From positions 496,001-560,000 of the forward strand of contig QEND01000001.1 of assembly GCA_003331105.1 (NCBI GenBank): a stretch of 64,000 nucleotides of DNA, in the 5' to 3' direction. Made by a program: the position numbers and the translations under genes. The notes under the pieces were generated by a model. It had not been told where the DNA came from, searched no databases, and worked only from the letters and a program-made list of their open reading frames with translations. Shown here piece by piece: positions 19,246 through 29,093 of this stretch (within the stretch, counting starts at the first letter, position 1; the number at the start of each line of letters is the position of its first letter). This DNA comes from Candidatus Tokpelaia sp. JSC161 (lineage in GTDB: Bacteria > Pseudomonadota > Alphaproteobacteria > Rhizobiales > Rhizobiaceae).

Positions 19246-20598
19246 ATGAAACATATTATGATTTATATTGGACTCCTTACTTTATCAGGATGTCTTCTCG
19301 TACCTGAAAAATCTTTAATAGCAGAAAAATATTCATTAGCATCAGAATCATCTCAATTAGAAAAGCTATCAGGATGGTGGAAACAACTTGATGATCCATT
19401 CCTCAATCAATTAATCGCTCAAGCAATACAGAATAGCACAAATATTGCAGATGCAAAAGCTCGAATCAGAGAAACACGCGCGAGTATGCAACAAGTAAAC
19501 TACACACTTGCTCCAGTATGGAATGCTTCCCTCTCAGAAGAACACAGCGGTGGCAACAATCTCTCAGAGACTCCCCGCTATAATGCAAATCTTACTTCTA
19601 GTTGGGAAATGGATCTTTTTGGCGCTAATCAACGAAGTCTTGAAGCTGCTAAATACGGTCTAGATGCAGAAAAAGAAGATTTACGCGCAACAACTGTAGC
19701 ACTCATTGGCGATATAGCTAATTCTTATATTGAAGTACGTCGTCTTCAAGCACAAATCTTATTGACCCATACAAATATTTTAGCACAAAAAAACATGCTC
19801 CATTTAGCCAACAAAAAATTTTCTAGTGGTGCAATATCTGGCCTTGAGCTCAATAATGCAATTGGTCAAACTGCTACTATCGAATCCAAAATTCCAGGTT
19901 TAGAAGCAGAGCTATCTGCTACTATTCATCGTTTATCTGTCTTGATCGGGAAAAAACCACTTGCTCTAAATCAAACAATCCCTCCCCTCAGAAAAATACC
20001 TGAACCACAAGGGCCTCTTCCCAAAAATATTCCTGTCAATATTCTATCAAGTCGTCCGGATATACGTGTAGCAGAACGTCGTTATGCCCAATCAACTGCA
20101 CAGATTTACCAACGTCAAGCAGAACTTTATCCATCATTAATAGGCAACCTTGCAACAAACGCAGCACAAACAGGTGATATTAGCTGGTCTTTCGGACCTA
20201 CTCTTCATATCCCAATCTTTCAAAATAAAAAAGGACAAGCAGCTATTGAAATAGCTCTTGCTCAAAGAGACAAATCTTTCATTGCCTACCGTTCTTCTAT
20301 TTTAAAAGCTTTAGAAGAAATAGAAAATGCACTTGTTTTTCTTAAAAAAGACAAGACTTTTTCAAAGAAAATAGGAGAATCAGTCAAAGCCTATACTCAG
20401 TCTCTCAAACTAGCACGTAACCTTTATAAATCGGGGAAAACAAGTTTGCTTGAATTATTAAATGCAGAAGAATCCTATTCTGCAGCAAAAGAAGCCTACA
20501 TTAATAGCCGAGCTGCACTCACAAAAGATTATATTGCACTCATGAAAGCACTGGGTGGTGGTTGGGATGGCACCATGAATATCAATTATCGAGACTAA
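19246..20598 (+). CDS. Outer-membrane efflux lipoprotein, NodT/TolC family
   Basis: Trimeric outer-membrane channel of a tripartite exporter. From the ATG at 19246 (GGAG about 10 bases upstream) the protein begins with a short lipoprotein signal, lipobox LSGC with the acylated cysteine at residue 16, which the NodT/OprM branch shares. Two tandem outer-membrane-efflux domains follow (about 60-245 and 260-445), both rich in alanine and heptad-like helices; WKQLDDPFLNQLIAQA, NLTSSWEMDLFG and SSRPDIRVAERR are typical of the family. It precedes macA by 48 bases and probably forms an operon with macAB. Confidence 0.93.
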   Translation: MKHIMIYIGLLTLSGCLLVPEKSLIAEKYSLASESSQLEKLSGWWKQLDDPFLNQLIAQAIQNSTNIADAKARIRETRASMQQVNYTLAPVWNASLSEEHSGGNNLSETPRYNANLTSSWEMDLFGANQRSLEAAKYGLDAEKEDLRATTVALIGDIANSYIEVRRLQAQILLTHTNILAQKNMLHLANKKFSSGAISGLELNNAIGQTATIESKIPGLEAELSATIHRLSVLIGKKPLALNQTIPPLRKIPEPQGPLPKNIPVNILSSRPDIRVAERRYAQSTAQIYQRQAELYPSLIGNLATNAAQTGDISWSFGPTLHIPIFQNKKGQAAIEIALAQRDKSFIAYRSSILKALEEIENALVFLKKDKTFSKKIGESVKAYTQSLKLARNLYKSGKTSLLELLNAEESYSAAKEAYINSRAALTKDYIALMKALGGGWDGTMNINYRD

Positions 20599-20646
20599 CA
20601 CTGGTACTAAGTCCCTAGGCTCCTCTCACTACTGAAAAGGTAGATC

Positions 20647-21831
20647 ATGTTATTTACTAAACAACGAGTTCTCCCTGTCCTTATAGCAATGAGCGGACTT
20701 CTCCTTCTTTGGATATATTGCTCTTTTTTCAAAAGAGAACCAGAACAATATATAACCTTCTCTGTTAAAAGAGGGAATATCGAATCAAGCATTCTAACAA
20801 GCGGCACCATTAAACCACATCGCTTAGTAGCAGTCGGGGCAAGAACAACAGGTCTCATTATTTCACTAAAAGTTCGTCCAGGAACTTTAGTAAAAAAGGG
20901 AGATTTGCTTGCAGAACTTGACTCAACGGCGCAAAACAATGAATTGAAAAATAAAAGAGCTATTCTCTCTATTAATTATGCCCAATTAGATGAACAAAAA
21001 GCAAAATTTGTTTTAGCTCAAAAAAATCTCGAACGAGAACAAGATATGATAAATAGCCATGCTATATCAAAAGCCGATCTTGATAATGCTGAAGCACAAG
21101 TTCAAATCTGTAAAGCAGAAATTAAAGCTCTCAACGCACAAATCACACAATCAAAAATTGCTGTAGAAACAGCACGTATCAACTTGAGCTACACACGTAT
21201 CACTGCCCCTTTTGATGCCACTGTACTCGCAACACTCGTTCAAGAAGGACAAACTATAAACGCGGTACAATCCATACCAACAGTGGTCATTTTAGGAGAC
21301 CTCTCCATGATGACTGTACATACAGAAATTTCTGAAGCAGATATTATGAAGGTTAAGCCTAAGCAAAATCTTTACTTTAACGTCATTGGTAATCCTAATC
21401 GATCTTATCAAGGCACACTCACAATCATTGAACCAACTCCAGTAACAATTCGCGATGATATAAGCTTTAATTCGAATATTAACACATTAAATGTACAAAC
21501 AACAGCAACCTATTATAATGGAATCTTTAATATTGAGAATAAAGATGGTGAATTACGTACTTACATGACAGCAGAGGTACATATAATTCTAGGAAAAGCT
21601 ACAAACGTTCTTCTGATTCCAGCAGACATTCTCAAACAACCTGAAATGGATGGCCTTTATAAAGTTTATGTTTTACAAAAAAATAATACAATTATCGAAA
21701 AAAAAATAAAAATTGGCATTAACAACAAAGCAATGGCTGAAGTTCTTTCTGGTTTAGCTGAAAACGATCGCCTTATTCTAGAATCCCAGGCTGAGGTAAA
21801 TAGCAAAAAGCGCCACATCAGATTATGGTAA
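20647..21831 (+). CDS. macA: MacA-like periplasmic adaptor (membrane fusion protein)
   Basis: Adaptor linking the MacB-type ABC transporter to the outer-membrane channel. An N-terminal membrane anchor (about 8-28: VLPVLIAMSGLLLLWIYCSFF-like segment) is followed by a split barrel-sandwich (lipoyl) domain (SSILTSGTIKPH and later LSYTRITAPFDATV), a long alpha-helical hairpin of charged heptads between them (about 100-180), and beta-barrel and membrane-proximal domains ending in LILESQAEV. Length 394 residues, close to MacA. The stop is six bases before macB. The symbol reflects domain layout and context; substrate specificity is unknown. Confidence 0.88.
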   Translation: MLFTKQRVLPVLIAMSGLLLLWIYCSFFKREPEQYITFSVKRGNIESSILTSGTIKPHRLVAVGARTTGLIISLKVRPGTLVKKGDLLAELDSTAQNNELKNKRAILSINYAQLDEQKAKFVLAQKNLEREQDMINSHAISKADLDNAEAQVQICKAEIKALNAQITQSKIAVETARINLSYTRITAPFDATVLATLVQEGQTINAVQSIPTVVILGDLSMMTVHTEISEADIMKVKPKQNLYFNVIGNPNRSYQGTLTIIEPTPVTIRDDISFNSNINTLNVQTTATYYNGIFNIENKDGELRTYMTAEVHIILGKATNVLLIPADILKQPEMDGLYKVYVLQKNNTIIEKKIKIGINNKAMAEVLSGLAENDRLILESQAEVNSKKRHIRLW

Positions 21832-21837
21832 CTCATC

Positions 21838-23817
21838 ATGCTAAAAAATGATCCTATTATTAAACTCATTAACGTGCAGCGAAGTTTTATGAGTGGAGAA
21901 ACAACAGTCCACGCCCTTAAAAATATAAATCTCAGCATTCATAAAGGTGAAATGGTAGCAATTATTGGAGCTTCTGGTTCAGGAAAATCAACTCTCATGA
22001 ATATATTAGGGTGTTTAGACCGCCCATCAGCCGGAAGCTACCATATAGCCGGTCAAAATACAAATTTACTGAAGAGTGACGAGTTATCACAATTACGGCT
22101 TTACCATTTCGGCTTTATATTTCAGCGTTATCATCTCTTAAAAGAACTAACAGTTCTAAAAAATACAGAAGTCCCTGCTATCTACGCAGAGCAACCCTCT
22201 TCAAAACGTAAAAAACAAGCAAAATTCTTGCTTAAAAGACTTGGAATCGAAGAAAAAAGCTACCATCAACCTAATCAACTTTCAGGCGGTCAACAACAAC
22301 GTGTTTCAATCGCACGTGCGCTAATAAATAATGCAGAAATAATTCTCGCCGACGAACCAACTGGAGCACTCGACAAAAAAAGCAGTGAAGAAGTCATACA
22401 GATTCTCACAGAGCTTCACGAAGAAGGACGCACGATCATCATCGTTACACACAATCTTGAAATAGCCAAAAAGGCAGCACGATTGATTGAAATCAGCGAC
22501 GGAACAATTCTATCGGACTCTTTCAATTTCAAAACATCATTAAAAAAAGATAAAAAACAAGAAAAATCTTTTAATAATGTTATCCCATCCAAAAAGCAGA
22601 AGAAAAAAAAATTTTTTCATTCTTTCACCCAACTCTTTGAAGCCTTTTGTATGGCACTCCTATCTATGACAGCACATCGCATGCGCACTTTTTTAACTAT
22701 GCTTGGCGTTATTATTGGAATCGCAGCAGTTGTTTCAATGGTAGCACTGGGAAACGGCACACAACAAAAAATCCTTGAAAATATTAACCGTTTTGGCACA
22801 AATACCCTTACAATTTTTGCTGGAAAAAGCATGGCAGACGTACGTGCTGCCAAAGTCACAACATTAGTCGATGAAGATGCTAAAGCACTCCTACAAGAAC
22901 CCTATGTTAAGGCTGTAGCCCCAATGGTTGCCACAACAACAATAATAAGACATGGAACCATCGTGGGTAACACATCTATTTCAGGGGTAGGCAATCAATT
23001 TTTTACAGCAGAAGGAGTGAAACTAATTAAAGGACGACTTTTTGATAACAATAGTATTCTCAATCGCTCACTTGAGCTCATTCTTGAAAAAGAAACAGCT
23101 AATACACTGTTTCCTTCAGGAGAAAATCCTATAGGGCAAATTATCCTTCTAGGAAAAACTGCCGCACGAATCTGTGGTATTGTCGAAACGCAACGATTTG
23201 GACCTGGAAATAATACTTTATCAGTTTACCTTCCTTATACCACAGTACAGACACGTTTCCTAGGAAACACAACCGTACGCTTCATTACTGTACTCTTAGC
23301 AGAAAATGCTAATTCACATGTAGCAGAAAGCGCAGTAAAAAAATTTCTCATAATGCGCCATGGTACAGAGGATTTTTTCATCCGCAATAGCGAAGAATTC
23401 CTTGAACAAGTAACAGAAAGTACACACGTATTGACCATTCTTGTTGCTTCTATTGCTTTAATATCCCTTTTTGTTGGCGGAATTGGTGTCATGAATATCA
23501 TGTTAGTTAGTGTATCTGAACGAACAAATGAAATAGGACTACGTATGGCTATAGGTGCATGCCGACATCATATTTTACAGCAGTTCCTTGTTGAATCTGT
23601 TCTTGTTTGCTTAATTGGTGGGGCACTTGGTGTTTCTCTAGGATTCTTAGTTGGGAGTATTTTTGATAGTATCCAGACACCTTTCAAACTCATTTATTCC
23701 TCTTCTTCTATTATCACAGCCTTTATGTCATCGACACTAGTTGGTATGATTTTTGGATATTTGCCTGCACGCAATGCTTCTCGACTTGACCCAATAGTCG
23801 CTCTTGCAAGAGCTTAA
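21838..23817 (+). CDS. macB: MacB-type ABC transporter, fused ATPase and permease
   Basis: Mechanotransmission ABC transporter that drives periplasmic substrates out through a TolC-like channel. ATPase domain first: Walker A GASGSGKST, signature LSGGQQQR, Walker B ILADEPTGALD and switch histidine VTHN. A lysine-rich linker (about 225-255) leads to the first membrane helix (MLGVIIGIAAVVSMVALG), then a MacB periplasmic core (about 300-510) and three C-terminal helices of the FtsX type (LTILVASIALISLFVGGIGVMN onward). Length 659 is standard. Substrates of homologues include macrolides, heme precursors, peptides and lipopeptides; none can be assigned here. Confidence 0.93.
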   Translation: MLKNDPIIKLINVQRSFMSGETTVHALKNINLSIHKGEMVAIIGASGSGKSTLMNILGCLDRPSAGSYHIAGQNTNLLKSDELSQLRLYHFGFIFQRYHLLKELTVLKNTEVPAIYAEQPSSKRKKQAKFLLKRLGIEEKSYHQPNQLSGGQQQRVSIARALINNAEIILADEPTGALDKKSSEEVIQILTELHEEGRTIIIVTHNLEIAKKAARLIEISDGTILSDSFNFKTSLKKDKKQEKSFNNVIPSKKQKKKKFFHSFTQLFEAFCMALLSMTAHRMRTFLTMLGVIIGIAAVVSMVALGNGTQQKILENINRFGTNTLTIFAGKSMADVRAAKVTTLVDEDAKALLQEPYVKAVAPMVATTTIIRHGTIVGNTSISGVGNQFFTAEGVKLIKGRLFDNNSILNRSLELILEKETANTLFPSGENPIGQIILLGKTAARICGIVETQRFGPGNNTLSVYLPYTTVQTRFLGNTTVRFITVLLAENANSHVAESAVKKFLIMRHGTEDFFIRNSEEFLEQVTESTHVLTILVASIALISLFVGGIGVMNIMLVSVSERTNEIGLRMAIGACRHHILQQFLVESVLVCLIGGALGVSLGFLVGSIFDSIQTPFKLIYSSSSIITAFMSSTLVGMIFGYLPARNASRLDPIVALARA

Positions 23818-23836
23818 TACACACACAACAGACTCT

Positions 23837-25024
23837 TTAAGATAACAAATCTCTTTTTAACAAAGCTTTTAACAGAAATTCTGTTTCTGGCGTACGCTCA
23901 GAATGAGTAATAAATCCTCCACCTAAAACTCGAGCATTCTCTGTTATATCAGAATAAAAAACACATGCCTGCCCAGAGGCAACACCATGTGCGCCACAAG
24001 GAAGCTCAATCCAAAAGCCATCTACATCAGAATGCAAAATAGCTGAACAAGGCCGCTGCGTTGAACGAATTTTTACAGCCATTTCTACTTTTCTCTCAGA
24101 AAAAGAAAGCATATCCCCAGAACCAAGCCAGTTGATATTACGTAAATAAATCTTATGAGTTTTCAATGCCTCTTTGGGCCCAACGATCACTCTAGAATGC
24201 AGAGCATCCAGATAAACAACATATAAGGCTTCTCCTGTTGCAATTCCAAGACCACGACGTTGACCTACTGTAAAATGAAAAATCCCAGGATGATCACCCA
24301 GTATACGGCCATCAATATGAACAATTTTACCAAAATTCCTTGCTTCTGGGTTCAAACGTGAAACCACACTTGCATACCCTCTTTCATGGACAAAGCATAT
24401 ATCCTGACTATCGCACTTATGAGCAACAGGCAACCCAATTTCTTCCGCAAATTTCCTGACCTCTGACTTCAAAAAAGTCCCGAGTGGAAAACGTAAATAG
24501 TCAAGTTGACACTGTGTTGTTGCAAACAAAAAGTAACTTTGATCTCGCTCTAAGTCAACAGGGAGATAAAGGGCACGGCTACCCCCAGCAACAACACTCC
24601 GAACATAATGACCTGTTGCTAATGCATCGGCCCTCAATTCATCAGCTGTTTCTAAAAGATCCTTGAATTTAATACTCTGATTACAAAAAATACAGGGAAT
24701 CGGTGTTTCTCCATTACTATAACTCTGAGCAAAAGGAGTAATCACCGCTTCATGAAAACGTTTCTCATAATCTAGGACATAATGAGGAATATCTAATATT
24801 TCACAGACACGCCGTGCATCATCAACATCCTGCCCGGCACAACAGGATCCTACACGCTCTTTCAGCCTTCCATCATCATATAATTGCAATGTAATACCAA
24901 GAACATCATATCCTTCACGCTTCAACAGAGCAGCAACGACAGAAGAATCCACTCCACCTGACATAGCAACAACAACACGAGTATTCTCTGGAGGAGCAGG
25001 TAAATCAAGAGTATTCAAAAACAT
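23837..25024 (-). CDS. mnmA: tRNA-specific 2-thiouridylase MnmA
   Basis: Adds sulfur to position 2 of the wobble uridine in tRNA-Lys, Glu and Gln. The PP-loop SGGVDSS is at residues 22-28. The two catalytic cysteine regions are [16 protein letters not shown] and [31 protein letters not shown] lies in the central domain. I prefer the ATG at 25024 (395 residues, opening [13 protein letters not shown]) to the GTG three codons upstream. It converges on macB with 19 bases between the stops. Confidence 0.95.
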   Translation of the reverse strand: MFLNTLDLPAPPENTRVVVAMSGGVDSSVVAALLKREGYDVLGITLQLYDDGRLKERVGSCCAGQDVDDARRVCEILDIPHYVLDYEKRFHEAVITPFAQSYSNGETPIPCIFCNQSIKFKDLLETADELRADALATGHYVRSVVAGGSRALYLPVDLERDQSYFLFATTQCQLDYLRFPLGTFLKSEVRKFAEEIGLPVAHKCDSQDICFVHERGYASVVSRLNPEARNFGKIVHIDGRILGDHPGIFHFTVGQRRGLGIATGEALYVVYLDALHSRVIVGPKEALKTHKIYLRNINWLGSGDMLSFSERKVEMAVKIRSTQRPCSAILHSDVDGFWIELPCGAHGVASGQACVFYSDITENARVLGGGFITHSERTPETEFLLKALLKRDLLS

Positions 25025-25224
25025 AAAACACACTCTTTTACAAAACCAAAGATATCTAGATTTCTAAAAAAACAGTATTCAAAAAATCCTTTAGGAATCT
25101 TGGATTGCTTTGAATCCCCAAAATCACCTAATCATCAATAAAGAACAACATTATTTTCCTGATAGGTCTAAAAGTTTTCTAAAAAAAAGCAAGAAATTTA
25201 TGAAGAATATTCTAATATTTCCAT

Positions 25225-26862
25225 TCAAGATGATTCTTTCAATCCTGACCCTTCCCGTCCCTTTATCAGGTTTTTATCATCAAAAACCTTCTTAAAAAGA
25301 AAGTCTCCTACATCTCCTTTAGCAAAGGACAATTCACCAATACGACCGTTTTTATATACAATATTTAACTTCATCCAAGATAATCTACGCATAATATTTA
25401 AATTTCTGCTTAAAAATGCTTTAGAAGAATTCATCGCAAGAATAAAAAAGTTATCAGCAATTTTAACCGGAAACGTACCTTCCAAAGCCTTGCCCATTGA
25501 ATTCTCTGAATTTTTAAATAATAAAGGACCTATACGATCAACTGCTCCTCCATCAAAATTCTCTGGTAACACAAAAATCAACTCTATTAAATAGCCAGCT
25601 GGAATAGAGTAATCATAATTACGGCGAATCGTCATACGTAACATCATCTTTTTTTTAGGAATAGATATATCTCCACGAATCATCATCTCTTTAGGAGATT
25701 CCTCATACAATAAGGACCAAGTCACTTTACCTGTCTCTACTATCTCTGGAAAAATATCTGTCTGTGCTTCACGAAAAATTACAGATGGTTTGTCTTCTAA
25801 AGAAGCTGTTTCCTCTCCATCAGGCATCAACCTCCATGGTGCTTTAAAAGGCTTTTCTCCAACTAAACTTTCAAGGACACCTGAATGAACAAAACGAGCT
25901 TCTTCTTTAGAAGAAAATAAACCTATCATAAACCAAATAACTACACATGACATAACAAAACATGTGCTTGCAATCGCAACATAAGCTAAAAGCTTTTCTT
26001 TATCTAAACGCTTCTTCCGTGCAGCAGCCTGTGCCAAAATACCCGCTATCATAAAAGGAGCGTTCTTTTCCCTCAAAAGAGAGTCTTCGCTATCCTCTTT
26101 CATATGAAGAGTCTCTTCTGAGACTTCTAACTCCTTACTCAGAAAGGATTGAGGATTCCTATCAACATCATCTATCTGAGATAAAAAATCCGATAATTCT
26201 TTAAAAAAAGAACCATAAAACCTATCCCTATCACTTTCTTCTACAGAAGAATCGCTCAGTTCTCTGCCCTTTAGCAAAAAATCAGGAATCGCTCCTCTTT
26301 TATCAGAATCAACTCTAGAAGAATCAAAAGACAAGGATCCTTCAAAAGTCTGAATTTTCTGAAAATCACTTCTCTCTTGATTCAAAGAAGACTGCACCGG
26401 AAACAACGGTACATCCTTTGTGGAAGATAATCCTTTAGATTCCACAAATAATGGAATATCAGGTAAATGCGCAGAAACCTGTTCGTTATCAGTTTCAACA
26501 AGGAAAGGCTCTCCCCTCCCTAGAAGATTTTTCTTTTCTAAAGATTCTAGATCTTTTCCAGAATTATTGACTACATGAGATATAAAAGATTTTCTTTTCC
26601 TATCAAAAAATTGATCCGTCTCTTCTTGAAAGTCTTGCTCAGTCTGATATACTGTAGGTTTAGAATATAATTCTTCAACCTTGTTTATTGACTTTTCTAT
26701 CAACTTATAGTATAATCTTGCTTTTGCATAAGATATGCTAGTCGTGCTAAGCTTATTTTCAAAAACTTCTAGCACATGAGCGTAAACTTGCCGACGTAGC
26801 TCAGGCGTAGTTTTGCTGTGCTTATCAATTTTGCTCTTCAATAATACTACAAAATCTTCCAT
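25225..26862 (-). CDS. Single-pass membrane protein of unknown function, conserved next to purA in Rhizobiales
   Basis: 545 residues. The N-terminal about 70 residues (MEDFVVLLKSKIDKHSKTTP onward) form a helical module that resembles the opening of uncharacterised rhizobial membrane proteins encoded beside purA. A long, charged, Ser/Glu/Asp-rich and probably disordered segment follows (about 75-270), then one membrane helix (about 292-316) and a C-terminal globular part (about 370-530) with many beta-like stretches (VTWSLLYEESPKEMMIRGDI; LIELIFVLPENF). Topology is most likely N-in, with the C-terminal domain in the periplasm. No catalytic motif is visible. Separated by 90 bases from purA, same strand. 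I cannot assign a function. Confidence 0.8.
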   Translation of the reverse strand: MEDFVVLLKSKIDKHSKTTPELRRQVYAHVLEVFENKLSTTSISYAKARLYYKLIEKSINKVEELYSKPTVYQTEQDFQEETDQFFDRKRKSFISHVVNNSGKDLESLEKKNLLGRGEPFLVETDNEQVSAHLPDIPLFVESKGLSSTKDVPLFPVQSSLNQERSDFQKIQTFEGSLSFDSSRVDSDKRGAIPDFLLKGRELSDSSVEESDRDRFYGSFFKELSDFLSQIDDVDRNPQSFLSKELEVSEETLHMKEDSEDSLLREKNAPFMIAGILAQAAARKKRLDKEKLLAYVAIASTCFVMSCVVIWFMIGLFSSKEEARFVHSGVLESLVGEKPFKAPWRLMPDGEETASLEDKPSVIFREAQTDIFPEIVETGKVTWSLLYEESPKEMMIRGDISIPKKKMMLRMTIRRNYDYSIPAGYLIELIFVLPENFDGGAVDRIGPLLFKNSENSMGKALEGTFPVKIADNFFILAMNSSKAFLSRNLNIMRRLSWMKLNIVYKNGRIGELSFAKGDVGDFLFKKVFDDKNLIKGREGSGLKESS

Positions 26863-26952
26863 ACAGTCAATTATCTCTGTCTAAATCCCTTTTCTAAAAA
26901 TTTAGTTCCGTTTAGCATCCCAGGCGCATACCCGCAAAAAAACACACTAAAT

Positions 26953-28242
26953 TCAATCCTGAAAAGGATCTTTTAAAAGAATCGTGTCTTCACGCTCAGG
27001 ACTCGTAGAAAGCAAAATAATCGGGACACCAATAAGCTCTTCGATACGAGAAACATATCTCAGTGCCTCTTTCGGTAAGTCTTTCCATTCACGAATAGAG
27101 GAGATCCTCTCTTTCCACCCTGAAAATGTTTCATAAACAGGGGTCAGTCGTTCCTGTAAACCTCTTGAACTCGGAAAGTAATCTAGAGACTCACCTTCTA
27201 AATTATAAGCAACACAAATTTTAATCTCATTCATTCCGTAAAGAACATCCAGCTTAGTCAAGGCAATACCGCTAATACCGCAAACCGTAACCATCTGACG
27301 CATCAAAACAGCATCAAACCAACCACATCGACGCTTTCGACCTGTTACAACACCAAACTCATGACCTCTTTCGCTAAGAAAAGCGCCAACATCATTCCTT
27401 TGCTCTGTTGGGAAAGGTCCCTCCCCAACCCGGGTTGTATAAACTTTTGCAACAGCAAGAACATAATGAATTGCTTCTAAAGCAAGACCTGACCCTACTG
27501 CTGCCTGTCCAGAAACTGTATTAGAGGATGTTACAAATGGATAAGTACCAAAATCATTATCAAGCAATGCTCCCTGTGCCCCTTCAAATAGAATTCGTGC
27601 TCCTAGACGACGCTGTTTATCAAGAAGAGACCAGACTCTATCCATAAAAGGCAAAACATCATCAGCTACCTGCATAAGCTCTTGATAAAGAGCTTTAGAA
27701 GAAATTTCCGATTCTCCCATACCACGCCGCAAAGCATTATGATGCACGAGTAAACGCTCAATCTTCGTCATAAGAGTATCAGGCTCAGATAAGTCTACCA
27801 ATCGAATCGCCCTTCGTCCTACCTTATCTTCATAGGCAGGCCCAATCCCACGCTTTGTCGTTCCAATTCTAAGCCCAGATCCCGTATTTTCACGATTAGC
27901 ATCAAGATCACGGTGCAATGAAAGAATAAGAGGCGCATGTTCAGAAATACGTAGAAGATCAGGAGATACCTTAATACCCTTGCTACGTAGGCTAGCTACT
28001 TCTTTAACAAAATAATGCGGATCAAGAACAACCCCATTTCCTATAATTGATAACTTACCTCGTACTAATCCTGATGGTAACAGAGATAATTTATAAGTAA
28101 CATCATCAACTAGCAATGTATGCCCAGCATTATGCCCCCCTTGATAGCGTACAACGACATCTGCTCTCTCAGAAAGCCAATCAACAACCTTGCCTTTGCC
28201 CTCATCGCCCCATTGAGCACCGACAACAACCACATTAGCCAT
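26953..28242 (-). CDS. purA: Adenylosuccinate synthetase
   Basis: GTP-dependent first step from IMP to AMP. The N terminus [20 protein letters not shown] carries the catalytic aspartate and P-loop; GGHNAGHT supplies the catalytic histidine; [23 protein letters not shown] and [10 protein letters not shown] are family hallmarks. The ATG at 28242 (429 residues) has GGAG nine bases upstream and is chosen over an ATG five codons earlier. Divergent from the GNAT gene across about 220 bases of very AT-rich DNA. Confidence 0.97.
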   Translation of the reverse strand: MANVVVVGAQWGDEGKGKVVDWLSERADVVVRYQGGHNAGHTLLVDDVTYKLSLLPSGLVRGKLSIIGNGVVLDPHYFVKEVASLRSKGIKVSPDLLRISEHAPLILSLHRDLDANRENTGSGLRIGTTKRGIGPAYEDKVGRRAIRLVDLSEPDTLMTKIERLLVHHNALRRGMGESEISSKALYQELMQVADDVLPFMDRVWSLLDKQRRLGARILFEGAQGALLDNDFGTYPFVTSSNTVSGQAAVGSGLALEAIHYVLAVAKVYTTRVGEGPFPTEQRNDVGAFLSERGHEFGVVTGRKRRCGWFDAVLMRQMVTVCGISGIALTKLDVLYGMNEIKICVAYNLEGESLDYFPSSRGLQERLTPVYETFSGWKERISSIREWKDLPKEALRYVSRIEELIGVPIILLSTSPEREDTILLKDPFQD

Positions 28243-28465
28243 TTTAAAGAACTCCATTCAAATCAATATTTTACAAACCAGCATAACCTTATTTTTTTTA
28301 TTATTATAATGAACAATATCATTCTTAATTTGATATCATTCTTTTTTTACCATCTTTAAATGTAAAAAAATTAGCTCTCTCTCTCAAAGAGATTTACATC
28401 AAATAAATTTCTTATTAAAATACTAAAAGGATGATTTAAGAAAAAAATTTCTCTTCGGATTTTTT

Positions 28466-29020
28466 ATGAAGTTAGTAGATATCACCTACATGCATGAATC
28501 TAGCATTCATCATCATGACATTGAAAATCTACATGCCACAGCTTTTGGTCCTGCTCGTTATACACGCGCAGCCCATTTTATACGTCACGGCGGTTCTCAT
28601 GATCGATCCATTTCTTTTATTGCAAGCGCATATCAAAAAATTATTGCTTCTATACGCATGACACCAATCATAATCGGCTTTAGCAAAGCACTACTTTTAG
28701 GACCCATTGTTGTATCCTCTACATATAAAAACGCTGGAATTGGGAGCACATTAATAAATATGGCACTCAAAGCTGCAGAAAAAAAAAGACATAAACTCGT
28801 TATTCTTATTGGAGATGAAGCATATTATCGCCGTTTTCATTTTTTACATGTCCATGCTGATCAAATGATTATGCCTCTTCCGGTAAATCCCAAGCGCTTG
28901 CTTGGACGTGAGTTCACACCCGGAGCTCTCTCAAAAGCAAACGGAATTGTTCGCCATATTAACTGTCTTAGAAACGAGACGAGCACCATTCCAGTTCTCA
29001 ATTGCATCCTTTCTGTCTAA
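28466..29020 (+). CDS. GNAT family N-acetyltransferase
   Basis: 184-residue protein with the GNAT fold: beta strands around FIASAYQKIIASIRMTPI, then LLLGPIVVSSTYKNAGIGST, which is the acetyl-CoA pyrophosphate loop (motif A, here NAGIGS), followed by ALKAAEKKRHKLVILIGDEAYYRRFHF. The layout resembles YhbS-type acetyltransferases. The substrate is unknown. The first 65 codons are histidine-rich. The ATG at 28466 lacks a strong ribosome-binding site. gshA begins 73 bases downstream on the same strand. Confidence 0.82.
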   Translation: MKLVDITYMHESSIHHHDIENLHATAFGPARYTRAAHFIRHGGSHDRSISFIASAYQKIIASIRMTPIIIGFSKALLLGPIVVSSTYKNAGIGSTLINMALKAAEKKRHKLVILIGDEAYYRRFHFLHVHADQMIMPLPVNPKRLLGREFTPGALSKANGIVRHINCLRNETSTIPVLNCILSV

Positions 29021-29093
29021 AGATAGACGTTTCCATAACTTATATCTATCAGAAATCAAATGCCCTCAAAATTCGATTTTAGAAAGTAAGATC

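Noticed and set aside
25110-25295. 61-residue plus-strand frame between mnmA and the membrane protein
   Set aside because: Half of it is antisense to the 3' end of the membrane protein gene, and it has no ribosome-binding site or recognisable motif.
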